This document shows, in pieces, positions 55,619 through 64,000 of a DNA stretch of 64,000 nucleotides; the stretch's first letter is position 1; every line of letters starts with the position of its first letter. Where the stretch lies: the NCBI GenBank assembly GCA_965221855.1, contig CBDCSV010000010.1, forward strand, positions 62,001 to 126,000, read 5' to 3'. Source of the stretch: JAJDXO01 sp965221855 (GTDB lineage: Bacteria; Pseudomonadota; Alphaproteobacteria; Rhodospirillales; UBA2165). The translations under genes and the position numbers were made by a program. The notes under the pieces were generated by a model. The model saw nothing but the letters and a program-made list of their open reading frames with translations. It did not search any database and was not told where the DNA came from.

Positions 55619-55869
55619 GACCCGGCCGCCTTCGCCGCCCGGCTTTTCACGTCTTCGGTGGCCGGCCGCGCCGGGACCGCCGGCATCGGCGTCGGCTCAC
55701 CAATCGCTTTGGACCTGAGGATGGCCGGGACCATGTTTGGCGCGTCTTCCAGAATGTGAACGTTCAACTCCGGCGGGGCATCCCGGCTCCCCGGTATTTT
55801 GTACCTCGACGGCCCGAGGGTTTTGAGATGCTCCCCATCGTTCCAGACAAGTGACGCCGGCGTCAACCG
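55615..55869 (-). pseudogene. xanthine dehydrogenase molybdenum subunit, C-terminal remnant
   Basis: About 83 residues remain. The stretch PSRYKIPGSRDAPPELNVHI, then LEDAPN and RSKAIGEP, matches the very end of the large (molybdopterin) subunit of xanthine dehydrogenases. Homology can be followed back to about LTPASLVW, near the IS256 copy 3 edge, and no more of the gene is found on the other side of that IS. The rest has been deleted. It is coupled by ATGA to the transporter ATPase and lies with guaD, so a guanine-to-urate pathway operon was probably here. Confidence 0.7.
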
Positions 55870-55882
55870 TCCCTTGCCCCGG

Positions 55883-57162
55883 GGTGACGTAAAAATTTAT
55901 GTGTCAGTTGGGAATGGGGTACTCCCTGTGGTTTACGACAACCGCAAGAAGGAGCACCCCGATGCCACAGCAAGCTGTAACGATTGAGAACCTACCACAA
56001 GCCTTTGAGGTGGTGAAGGAGATGCAAGCAGGCGGATTGGACTGGGGCGAGGGTTATCGCCCGCTTGGCCGCCAGGCGCTGGCCGAGATCATCGAGGGCC
56101 GGATGGCCGAGGCGGTGGATCGCTGGCTCGACGGCCTCGATGGCAGCGCTATGCGCGACCGGCGCAACGGCACCTACCGGCGCCGCCTGCTCAGCGAGCT
56201 CGGCGACATCGAGCTCAACGTGCCGCGCACCCGGCACTTCTGCCCGACCGAGGTTCTGAAGAGCTACGCAAGGCGCGCTCCAGAGATCGACCGCGCCATC
56301 CTGGCCGGCTTCGTGCTGGGGCTCTCGACCCGCAAGGTCGGCGAGGTCCTGCTTGCCCTGCTCGGGCGTCCGGTCTCGGCCGCGACGGTGAGCCGGGTCG
56401 CCAAGACCCTCGATCTGTCGGTCGCCGCATTCCACCGCCGGCCGCTGAAGAACGCCTACAAGGCGCTGATGCTCGACGGCGTGGTGCTGGCCTGCAAGAC
56501 CGGCGCCGGCGCGCTCAGGAGGCCGGTCCTGGTGGCGCTGGGCATACGGCACGACGGCAAGAAGGAGATTATCGACTTCCAACTCGCCGCCAGCGAGAGC
56601 GCCGCGGAGTGGGAGCGCTTCCTCACCGCGTTGCACCGCCGCGGCCTCACCGGCGAGGGCCTTGAGATGATCTGCGTTGATGGCGGCCAAGGCCTGCTCG
56701 CCGCCTTGCCGATCGTCTATCACGGCATCCCCGTTCAGAGGTGCTGGGCGCACAAAATCAGGAACATCCTCAACAAGGTCCGCGTAGCCGACCAGCAGGC
56801 CGTCAAGGCCGACGTCCACGCCGTCATGAATGCCCCCAACCGCCGCAAGGCCGAGACCGCCGCCCGCCGCTTCGCCGACGCCTGGGAAGATACCTACCCC
56901 AAGGCCGTCGCCTGCCTGCGCAACGACCTCGACGACCTGCTCACCTGCTTCCGCTACAAGGACCTCGCCGAGCGAAAGCAGGTCAGGACCACCAATGCCA
57001 TCGAACGGAGGTTCCGCGAGGTTCGCAGACGAACCCGGCCCATGGGAACCTTCAAGGATAAAACCTCAATGGACCGCATCCTCTTCGCGGTCTTCATTCA
57101 CGAAAACAAGTCTCAGGGAATCAGTACCCCAGTCTCCCTGACACATAACTCTTGACGTTACC
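55883..57162 (+). mobile_element. IS256-family element, copy 3
   Basis: This 1280-bp copy has a 9-bp target duplication TTGCCCCGG at 55874-55882 and 57163-57171. It sits just upstream of the xanthine dehydrogenase remnant and the leftward purine operon. Its ribosome-site variant is AAGGAG. Confidence 0.95.
55962..57155 (+). CDS. IS256-family transposase, copy 3
   Basis: The 397-residue protein is the same as in copy 1, with intact D172, D240 and E348. The start is ATG at 55962 after AAGGAG. Confidence 0.93.
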   Translation: MPQQAVTIENLPQAFEVVKEMQAGGLDWGEGYRPLGRQALAEIIEGRMAEAVDRWLDGLDGSAMRDRRNGTYRRRLLSELGDIELNVPRTRHFCPTEVLKSYARRAPEIDRAILAGFVLGLSTRKVGEVLLALLGRPVSAATVSRVAKTLDLSVAAFHRRPLKNAYKALMLDGVVLACKTGAGALRRPVLVALGIRHDGKKEIIDFQLAASESAAEWERFLTALHRRGLTGEGLEMICVDGGQGLLAALPIVYHGIPVQRCWAHKIRNILNKVRVADQQAVKADVHAVMNAPNRRKAETAARRFADAWEDTYPKAVACLRNDLDDLLTCFRYKDLAERKQVRTTNAIERRFREVRRRTRPMGTFKDKTSMDRILFAVFIHENKSQGISTPVSLTHNS

Positions 57163-57257
57163 TTGCCCCGGACGTGGAGCCGCATGATCCGGCCCATATG
57201 GGCAGCCGGGTTCGGGGATTGCCCCCATCCCGGGGGATATGGGCTTCGATTAAGCCC

Positions 57258-57725
57258 CTACTCCACCACGTAGAGGCGCATCTTGACCCCGTCGGCCAGC
57301 CGCGCGCCGGTGCCGACGAACAGCATGTCGTTGACCCAGGCGTAGCGCTCGTCGCCGGTCTCGAGCCGCGCCTGGGTGCGCATGTAATAGTCCGCCGGAT
57401 CGGCCTCCTCTCCCGCCGCGATGGCCCGGATGATTTCGGGCGGCCCGTGACGGAAGCCGTAATTGACGATCTCGATCAGCGCCCCGTCATCGGTCTCCAT
57501 GGCGTAGCGGGTATCGAGCTCCGCCGTGCCGCCCTCGAAGACGGTCTGCCAGTCGGCGCCGAGGTTGAGGATGGTCCCCTTGATGCCGGGCCCGTCCACC
57601 GTGCCGCCGATGATGGGAATGATGCGCCGCCTGCCGGCGCGGCCCTGGCCCATCTCCCGGGCGGGGCCCAGCTCCACCGAGAGATCGCAGAAATGCCGGA
57701 GCGCCGGGGCCGGAAGGTCCGTCAT
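57258..57725 (-). CDS. DUF3237-family protein
   Basis: This 155-residue beta-barrel-like protein has the DUF3237 patterns RHFCDLSVELGPA, IIPIIGGTVDGPGIKG, LDTRYAMETDDGALIEI and DYYMRTQARLETGDERYAW. Its function is unestablished; members often sit beside catabolic oxygenases. Its ATG overlaps the stop of the gallate dioxygenase by 4 bp, so it is co-translated and may handle the ring-cleavage product. Confidence 0.85.
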   Translation of the reverse strand: MTDLPAPALRHFCDLSVELGPAREMGQGRAGRRRIIPIIGGTVDGPGIKGTILNLGADWQTVFEGGTAELDTRYAMETDDGALIEIVNYGFRHGPPEIIRAIAAGEEADPADYYMRTQARLETGDERYAWVNDMLFVGTGARLADGVKMRLYVVE

Positions 57726-58978
57726 TCGTCGGCCCCCGCGTTGGAGTAGTGCACGGCGACGTTCCGCGACTTCATGAACTCCTCGATGGTCTCGCCCCGG
57801 AACTGGGCGTAGACGTCCGGGTTGGACATGCCGAGGACCACCGCCAGTTTCTCGATGACGAAGAATATGACCCCGTAATGGATCAGGCCGATGAAATCCC
57901 TGGCCTCCAGGAGGTCGCGCTCCTCCCGGGTGATGCCGAACTCCTCGCACAGGGCATCCCGGTCCTCCAAGAACCGCCGGCGGTGCTCCGACTCGGTCAG
58001 CCGGTGGAGGAAGCCGTTCAGCCGGAACGCCTTGTGGCTCCAGTCGAGGGTGAAGGGATAGGTGCCGGCGAGTTCATCGATACCGTCGAGCTGACGGGCC
58101 ACCTTCGCCCGGTGTTCCTCGACCGCCTGGGGTTCGGTCTCCGATAGGTTTTCGTAGATCACCGTCGCGATGGTGGTCATGGACGGCAGCGTCAGGTCCC
58201 GGTGGACCCGCTTGACGTTGGCCGACAGCGCGCCCCGCATGATCAGCCACATGATCACCTCGGCGCCCTCGAACCCGCCCCGCTTGGCGTATTCGGCGTG
58301 GGTGATTTCGGTGAGCGCGCGCGGGTCGTTCTCCAGCAGGTCGAGAAACCGGTTGTCCCAGTCCAGGTCGTTGTAGCCCGCCCGCTCGCCGTGTACCTGG
58401 TGGGACAGGCCGCCGGTCGCGGCGATCACCACCTTCAAATCCTCGGGGTAGCTCTCGATGGCGCGCCTCAACGCCCGGCCGAGCCGGTAGCAGCGGTTGG
58501 CGGTCGGCACGGGGTATTGCAGCACGCCGACCTGAAACGGGATGACCGCCTCGTTCCACGCCTGGCCCCGGTCGGTCATCATGGAGAGCGGCGAGAACAG
58601 CCCGTGGTCCACCGGCCGCTTCTGAAAGAACGAGATGTCGAACTCGTCGGCGAACAGGGAGTGGCCGATGTGGCCCGCGAGTTCCGCATGTCCCTTCACC
58701 GGCGGGTATTCCCGCCGCCCGCCGCCCTCGTCCGCGGTCACGTATTCCGTGTCGATGCCCATGACGAAGGGCGAATAGTGATCCATGAAGAACGACGTGA
58801 CGTGATCGTTGTAGATGTGAAAGATCACGTCCGGCTTGTTGTCGATCAGCCATCGCCGGACCGGATCGAACACCTGAAACACCGCCGCCCAGGCCGGATC
58901 GTCGGGCGAGGCGTTGTCCTTGGCGAAACCGATGGTCGGGGTGTGGGATGCGCCGATGCCGGCGATGATGCGCGCCAT
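57722..58978 (-). CDS. desB: gallate dioxygenase (fused LigB-LigA type)
   Basis: This 418-residue extradiol dioxygenase has a LigB-type catalytic domain followed by a LigA-like domain (FLHRLTESEHRRRFLEDRDA, LLEARDFIGLIHYGVIFF) in one chain, as in DesB/GalA. Fe ligands are H12 (ASHTPTI), H59 (YNDHVTSFF) and E240 (FEGAEVIMW). Probable catalytic His are H125 (PVDHGLFSP) and H193 (GLSHQVHGERAG). It cleaves gallate to 4-oxalomesaconate, feeding LigU, LigJ and LigK type enzymes found elsewhere in the window. IS256 copy 4 lies 144 bp upstream, in its promoter region. Confidence 0.88.
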   Translation of the reverse strand: MARIIAGIGASHTPTIGFAKDNASPDDPAWAAVFQVFDPVRRWLIDNKPDVIFHIYNDHVTSFFMDHYSPFVMGIDTEYVTADEGGGRREYPPVKGHAELAGHIGHSLFADEFDISFFQKRPVDHGLFSPLSMMTDRGQAWNEAVIPFQVGVLQYPVPTANRCYRLGRALRRAIESYPEDLKVVIAATGGLSHQVHGERAGYNDLDWDNRFLDLLENDPRALTEITHAEYAKRGGFEGAEVIMWLIMRGALSANVKRVHRDLTLPSMTTIATVIYENLSETEPQAVEEHRAKVARQLDGIDELAGTYPFTLDWSHKAFRLNGFLHRLTESEHRRRFLEDRDALCEEFGITREERDLLEARDFIGLIHYGVIFFVIEKLAVVLGMSNPDVYAQFRGETIEEFMKSRNVAVHYSNAGADE

Positions 58979-59122
58979 ATCACTGGTCCTGACATACGAA
59001 CTGCCGTGAGTTTCCAATGGGGCGGCGCCCGCCGCAACAACTGAGATCGAGTTGTCCGATGTCGGGGGCTGGCGTCGGCAACCGGCCCGGGGCGGCGTAA
59101 TTTTGGGCCCGACACTCGGGAC

Positions 59123-60402
59123 GGTAACGTCAAGAGTTATGTGTCAGGGAGACTGGGGTACTGATTCCCTGAGACTTGTTTTCGTGAATGAAGACCGCGA
59201 AGAGGATGCGGTCCATTGAGGTTTTATCCTTGAAGGTTCCCATGGGCCGGGTTCGTCTGCGAACCTCGCGGAACCTCCGTTCGATGGCATTGGTGGTCCT
59301 GACCTGCTTTCGCTCGGCGAGGTCCTTGTAGCGGAAGCAGGTGAGCAGGTCGTCGAGGTCGTTGCGCAGGCAGGCGACGGCCTTGGGGTAGGTATCTTCC
59401 CAGGCGTCGGCGAAGCGGCGGGCGGCGGTCTCGGCCTTGCGGCGGTTGGGGGCATTCATGACGGCGTGGACGTCGGCCTTGACGGCCTGCTGGTCGGCTA
59501 CGCGGACCTTGTTGAGGATGTTCCTGATTTTGTGCGCCCAGCACCTCTGAACGGGGATGCCGTGATAGACGATCGGCAAGGCGGCGAGCAGGCCTTGGCC
59601 GCCATCAACGCAGATCATCTCAAGGCCCTCGCCGGTGAGGCCGCGGCGGTGCAACGCGGTGAGGAAGCGCTCCCACTCCGCGGCGCTCTCGCTGGCGGCG
59701 AGTTGGAAGTCGATAATCTCCTTCTTGCCGTCGTGCCGTATGCCCAGCGCCACCAGGACCGGCCTCCTGAGCGCGCCGGCGCCGGTCTTGCAGGCCAGCA
59801 CCACGCCGTCGAGCATCAGCGCCTTGTAGGCGTTCTTCAGCGGCCGGCGGTGGAATGCGGCGACCGACAGATCGAGGGTCTTGGCGACCCGGCTCACCGT
59901 CGCGGCCGAGACCGGACGCCCGAGCAGGGCAAGCAGGACCTCGCCGACCTTGCGGGTCGAGAGCCCCAGCACGAAGCCGGCCAGGATGGCGCGGTCGATC
60001 TCTGGAGCGCGCCTTGCGTAGCTCTTCAGAACCTCGGTCGGGCAGAAGTGCCGGGTGCGCGGCACGTTGAGCTCGATGTCGCCGAGCTCGCTGAGCAGGC
60101 GGCGCCGGTAGGTGCCGTTGCGCCGGTCGCGCATAGCGCTGCCATCGAGGCCGTCGAGCCAGCGATCCACCGCCTCGGCCATCCGGCCCTCGATGATCTC
60201 GGCCAGCGCCTGGCGGCCAAGCGGGCGATAACCCTCGCCCCAGTCCAATCCGCCTGCTTGCATCTCCTTCACCACCTCAAAGGCTTGTGGTAGGTTCTCA
60301 ATCGTTACAGCTTGCTGTGGCATCGGGGTGATCCTTCTTGCGGTTGTCGTAAACCACAGGGAGTACCCCATTCCCAACTGACACATAAATTTTTACGTCA
60401 CC
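59123..60402 (-). mobile_element. IS256-family element, copy 4
   Basis: This 1280-bp copy is in reverse orientation, with an 8-bp target duplication CTCGGGAC at 59115-59122 and 60403-60410. It sits in the divergent gap between desB and the TAXI-TRAP operon. Its ribosome-site variant is AAGGAT, as in copy 1. Confidence 0.95.
59130..60323 (-). CDS. IS256-family transposase, copy 4
   Basis: The 397-residue protein is the same as in the other copies, with intact catalytic residues. The start is at 60323 after AAGGAT. Confidence 0.93.
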   Translation of the reverse strand: MPQQAVTIENLPQAFEVVKEMQAGGLDWGEGYRPLGRQALAEIIEGRMAEAVDRWLDGLDGSAMRDRRNGTYRRRLLSELGDIELNVPRTRHFCPTEVLKSYARRAPEIDRAILAGFVLGLSTRKVGEVLLALLGRPVSAATVSRVAKTLDLSVAAFHRRPLKNAYKALMLDGVVLACKTGAGALRRPVLVALGIRHDGKKEIIDFQLAASESAAEWERFLTALHRRGLTGEGLEMICVDGGQGLLAALPIVYHGIPVQRCWAHKIRNILNKVRVADQQAVKADVHAVMNAPNRRKAETAARRFADAWEDTYPKAVACLRNDLDDLLTCFRYKDLAERKQVRTTNAIERRFREVRRRTRPMGTFKDKTSMDRILFAVFIHENKSQGISTPVSLTHNS

Positions 60403-60546
60403 CTCGGGACAAGTTGCTTGATCTCCGCGATCCGGCCTGCCATTTTTTTCCGATCACAACAAGGCCGGAGCTGGCGTTTCCCGCGTGCGGTATCCGGTTG
60501 TCATTTCTTGGCTCCCTGGAGCCACGAACAACAGGAGGCACCCCCC

Positions 60547-61536
60547 ATGAAATTCACCAACACCCTTGCCGCCGCGGCCGGCATCGTCATTCTCGCGGCG
60601 TCCGCGCAGGCGGCCGAGCAGTACCGCATCGGCGGCGGCCCGGCGGGCGGCGGCTGGCATCCGTCGGTGAGCGCCGGCGCCCAGCTTCTGAATGACGAAA
60701 TCGGCAATAAGTTCAAGTTCAACTATTCGCCCTCCAACGGCTCCGTCGACAACGTCCGCCGCGTCGGTTACGGCAAGTTCGATACGGCCTGGGGCCATGT
60801 CGGACAGGTCTTCCAGGCCTGGAACGGCGTCGGCCTGTTCAAGGAAGACGGCAAGCTGCGGGACTTCCGCATTGTCGCCAACGTCCGCAAGCAGACCCAG
60901 ATCATCGCGGTTCTCGCCGACAGCCCGATCAAGTCCTTCTCGGACATGCGCGGCAAGGTCGTGAACCTGCTCAACAAGGGCTCGGGTTCGAACGTGAACT
61001 GCCGCAACATCATGGCCGGCTCCGGCATCCTCAAGGACATCAAGGTCCGCAACCTGGGCTTCTCGGATTCGGCCCGCGCGCTGGGCGACCGTCAGATCGA
61101 CGTTTTCTGCTCCGCCGGTGCGCCGTTCACCATTCCGGCCCTGACGCAGCTGTCGATCACCAAGCCGGTCCGCTACATCGGCCTCAGTGACAAGGAGCAG
61201 GCCGACATCATCAAGTCCAACCCGTTCTATGCCGCCGCGACGATCCCGGTGCAGCCGGACGTGAAGGGCATGAAGGCGCCGGCCAAGTCGATCGGCTACG
61301 ACGTGTACTGGATCGCCTACAAGACGATGTCCGACGAGGCCATCGCGGCGATGCTCAAGGTGGTCGCCGATCCGGCGAATCTGAAGAAGCTGGTGGCCGT
61401 TGCGGGTTACTGGAAGACGCTGAACGGCGACTTCTCGAACCTCAAGGCGCTGGGCATTCCGGTGCATCCGGCCGCGGCCAAATATTGGAAAACCCGCGGG
61501 TTCAAGGTCCCTGACGAGACCGTCAAGGCGTTCTAG
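60547..61536 (+). CDS. TAXI-family TRAP transporter substrate-binding protein
   Basis: This 329-residue exported protein has a signal peptide cleaved near AQAA-EQ. The opening YRIGGGPAGGGWHPSVSAGA is the TAXI signature, followed by VNLLNKGSGSNVNCRNIM. ACAGGAGGC precedes the ATG. It is divergent from desB (144 bp plus IS256) and followed by a fused TRAP permease, so uptake of gallate or a related acid is plausible but unproven. Confidence 0.9.
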   Translation: MKFTNTLAAAAGIVILAASAQAAEQYRIGGGPAGGGWHPSVSAGAQLLNDEIGNKFKFNYSPSNGSVDNVRRVGYGKFDTAWGHVGQVFQAWNGVGLFKEDGKLRDFRIVANVRKQTQIIAVLADSPIKSFSDMRGKVVNLLNKGSGSNVNCRNIMAGSGILKDIKVRNLGFSDSARALGDRQIDVFCSAGAPFTIPALTQLSITKPVRYIGLSDKEQADIIKSNPFYAAATIPVQPDVKGMKAPAKSIGYDVYWIAYKTMSDEAIAAMLKVVADPANLKKLVAVAGYWKTLNGDFSNLKALGIPVHPAAAKYWKTRGFKVPDETVKAF

Positions 61537-61575
61537 CCGGCAACATTGCCGGCGCGGCCGCCGGTCCTGTGGCGA

Positions 61576-61603
61576 GGCGCGAAGAAGGTTTCTTCTTCGT
61601 GCC
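61576..61603 (+). other. intra-operon hairpin
   Basis: GGCGCGAAGAAGG pairs with TCTTCTTCGTGCC around a short loop, in the 173-bp gap between binding protein and permease genes. No T run follows. It may stabilise the upstream mRNA or attenuate the permease, giving excess binding protein. Confidence 0.5.
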
Positions 61604-61709
61604 TTGTCCGCATTCGCGGCCGCATGATTGAATTGGCGGCGTGAATTCACTTGAATTCAGGCGCTTGGATGGCGTCCGGTTGCTCCTGAATTGTCGCGGG
61701 CAAGGCTCA

Positions 61710-64000
61710 TGAGCACGAATTCCGTACTGACCAAGATCGGCATTATCGCCGACGAAATGACCCCCCCGCGCGGAATGGCGCGGTACGTTCGCCCGTTCTT
61801 TTCGGCCGTCGCCGTCTGCTACGCCTATTTCTTCATCCATATTTCCTTCTTCGGACCGCCGGTCGAGGAAGTTTTCCGCGGCACCTTCGTCCTCGGCGTC
61901 GGCGTCATGTCCCTGCTGGCCTTCAAGAACCGGCAGCGTTCGTACCGCGACAAAGCGGTCTGGCTCGACGAGATGTTCAGCATCGTCAACCTGATGATGC
62001 TCTGCGCCGCGATCGCGATCTGGATTCACTACCAGCTCGGCGATCACCCGAAACAGTGGTTCCGCTACTACGACGATACCGTGCTCATGGTCGGCTGGAC
62101 CGGCGCCGCCGCGGGCTTCCTGATCTACCTGTTCGAAGGCTGGAAGCTGGAACAGGGCGACGGATTTACCATATCCGACACCCTGTTCCTGGTTTGCACG
62201 GTGCTGGGCGTTCTCTGGTACATCGACAACGTCCAGGACCTGCGTATCGCGACCGGCCGGCCCATCCCGGCCCTGCTGTTCATCTACGCCGCGATGCTGG
62301 TCGCCGCGAGTTTCGAGATTGCGCGCCGCATTGTCGGTCCGCTGATCCCGCTGCTCGGGTTTCTCTTTTTCATCTATTCGTTCGAGGATGTCGCCCAGGC
62401 GATGCCGGGGCTGCTCAACCACCCGGGCTATCAGGCCGAGGAGGTGATGGACTTCCTGATCGCGTCGACCGAGGGCATGTTCGGGCTGATCACGAACGTG
62501 TTCGCCACCTTCATCGTGATCTTCGTGATTCTCGGCGCGTTTCTCGAGAAGACGGGACTCGGCGCGGTCATCATCAACACCGCCTACCGTTTGACCGGCG
62601 CGAGGACCGGCGGCCCCGGCCTTACCGCCGTTATCAGTTCGGGCCTGTTCGGCATGATCTCGGGATCCGGCGTCGCCAACGTGATGACGACCGGCACCCT
62701 CACCATCCCGCTGATGAAGCGCGTCGGCTACCGCCCGGCATTTGCCGGCGGCGTGGAGGCGGCGGCTTCGACGGGCGGCGCGTACATGCCGCCGATCATG
62801 GGCGCGGGCGCGTTCCTGCTCGCCGAGCTCACCGAAACGCCCTACTTCACGATCGTGACCATCGCCGTCATTCCGGCGATCCTCTACTACCTGTCGGTTG
62901 GCCTGATCGTGTTCTTCCGGGCCGTCAAGGACAAGCTTCACGGCGTTCCCGAGGAGGAACTGCCGAGCTGGAACGAAATCCTGCCGAAGCTGCACCTGCT
63001 GTTGCCGATCCCGGCGATGGTGTTCTTCCTGGTGGCGGGGGATTCACCGTTCCTCGCCGCGGCGAAGACCATCGTCCTGATCCTGATGCTGAAACTGATC
63101 GACCTGCTCGATTCCATGCCGACGCGCGTATCGCACAAGTCCTGGAGGATTTACCTGCCGATCGCCATCGCCGTCGGCATCCTGGTCTACTTTTTCGGTG
63201 CCCAAATCGGTCCGCCGTTCATGTGGTTCGTCGTGGACTATGTCGGCATCGGTTTCGGCGATGCGGGCTACTGGGTCGTGTTCACCTTCCTGGTCCTCAA
63301 GCTCGGCGAGATCGTCATCTGCGGGCGTGACGAGGCACTGGCCGAGGCGAAGGAAAAGGAGAAGGCGAAGAACGCGGAGAACATGATCGGCATCCCGGAA
63401 GACGAGAAGCCGATGCGCAGCCTCCGAGACGTATTCCTCGAGATGGTGCGCGTCACCTGGGCTTCCCTCGAAGCCGGTTCCCGCAACACGCTGGTCGTCA
63501 GCTGTATCGCGGGCGTTCTGGGCATTCTTCTGTCGGCCGCGACCAAGTCCGACCTGCCGGGCCGCGTCGCATCCCTGCTGGTCGAGGCGAGCGGCGGGAT
63601 TCTGCCGATCACCATCATTCTGGTTATCGTTGCCGGCTATATCATCGGGATGGGCCTGCCCATCGTGGCAAGCTACGTGCTGCTCGCGATCTTCGCGGTC
63701 GGCGCGCTCGTGGAGCTTGGCGTACCCAGCCTTGCCGCGCACATGATCAGCTACTGGGTGGCGGTGGTCAGCGCGGTGACGCCGCCGGTGGCGCTGGCCG
63801 CCTTCGCGGCGAGCTCCATATCCCAATCGGACCCGGTCTCCACCGGCAATCAGGCGTTCAAGATGGCGTCGACGATCCTGATCATGCCGTTTCTGTTCGT
63901 CTACACGCCGCTGCTGCTCGACGGCCCGGCGATCAACATCGTGCTGACGACCGCGGCCTGTGTCTTCGGCGTGATCGCGTGGGCCATGTTCCTCGAACGG
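61710..64000 (+). CDS. TRAP transporter fused permease (DctQM, TAXI type), partial at window end
   Basis: At least 763 residues are open to the window edge with no stop. The N-terminal part has several spans equivalent to DctQ (VRPFFSAVAVCYAYFFIH onward); the DctM part follows with ILGAFLEKTGLGAVIINTAY, GMISGSGVANVMTTGTLTIP and GGAYMPPIMGAGAFLLAEL, the TAXI-type signature. A hydrophilic cytoplasmic loop of about 45 residues rich in Glu and Lys (EALAEAKEKEKAKN) precedes the last spans. It is the partner of the binding protein upstream. Confidence 0.9.

Noticed and set aside
55883..60402. Composite transposon made of IS256 copies 3 and 4 around desB
   Set aside because: Each IS256 has its own perfect target duplication (TTGCCCCGG and CTCGGGAC), so they inserted independently.

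Overview
The window is GC-rich DNA from what looks like a Rhodospirillales-type alphaproteobacterium. This is inferred from TrmFO, a HpnE-like hopanoid amine oxidase, an NDUFAF6-like squalene-synthase homologue, many TRAP and ABC carboxylate transporters, meta-cleavage aromatic catabolism, and the codon and GC style. No rRNA, tRNA or CRISPR array was seen. The high insertion-sequence load (four IS256-family copies, two and a third copies of one IS630-family element, two copies of a second, and one broken IS4-family element) suggests a genome in active rearrangement, possibly host-associated; that is inference only.

Layout. 1-2618: nested IS debris (IS630-A tail, IS4 remnant, IS256 copy 1). 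2663-8311: housekeeping and envelope genes (trmFO, a frameshifted ankyrin gene, an NDUFAF6-like gene, hpnE, a 31-residue membrane peptide, a PuuD-like membrane protein). 8311-10443: two IS630 elements in a convergent gap. 10443-14985: leftward operon of a TPP enzyme, an RraA/LigK-type aldolase, an ACMSD-like amidohydrolase and a LigJ-like hydratase. 15234-17838: tandem arylsulfotransferase-like genes and an NTF2-like gene. 18041-21952: Dpp/Opp-type ABC transporter without a binding protein. 22008-22112: candidate small RNA. 22412-24427: ligI and ligU/galD. 24545-25603: palindromes and a periplasmic-binding-fold protein; 25707: LysR regulator. 26620-34005: MaoC-like hydratase, TetR regulator, crotonase, acyl-CoA ligase and a TRAP transporter, with a shared operator. 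34175-38365: membrane protein, then a leftward operon M24 hydrolase, CobW GTPase, YciI and an SDR-like protein. 38780-43086: 2-oxoacid dehydrogenase E1alpha/E1beta/E2 and a hydroxyacid dehydrogenase. 43083-49548: LacI regulator, IS256 copy 2, a second hydroxyacid dehydrogenase, two IS630 elements and an SMP-30 lactonase. 49553-55869: guanine deaminase and a BMP-type nucleobase/nucleoside ABC transporter headed by a xanthine dehydrogenase remnant. 55883-60402: IS256 copy 3, DUF3237, gallate dioxygenase, IS256 copy 4. 60547-64000: TAXI-TRAP binding protein and fused permease, running off the window.

How it works together. A gallate/protocatechuate meta-cleavage route is largely present but scattered: gallate dioxygenase (57722), LigU/GalD tautomerase (23312), LigJ-like hydratase (13963), RraA/LigK-like aldolase (12286) and LigI lactonase (22412). 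Two palindromic operators define likely regulons. TGCAATCGATTGCA (38547) and TGCAATCGTTTGCA (44180) link the M24/CobW/YciI/SDR operon, the 2-oxoacid dehydrogenase operon, lacI and the second hydroxyacid dehydrogenase plus lactonase into one putative, unassigned catabolic system. ATGATCGTGATCA (27506, 34111) links a MaoC-like hydratase to the TRAP transporter, probably under the TetR regulator at 27602. All three whole-IS630 insertion loci lie at the CTAG of a TAG stop codon, and IS256 copies have cut promoter regions of the LacI, gallate and purine loci.
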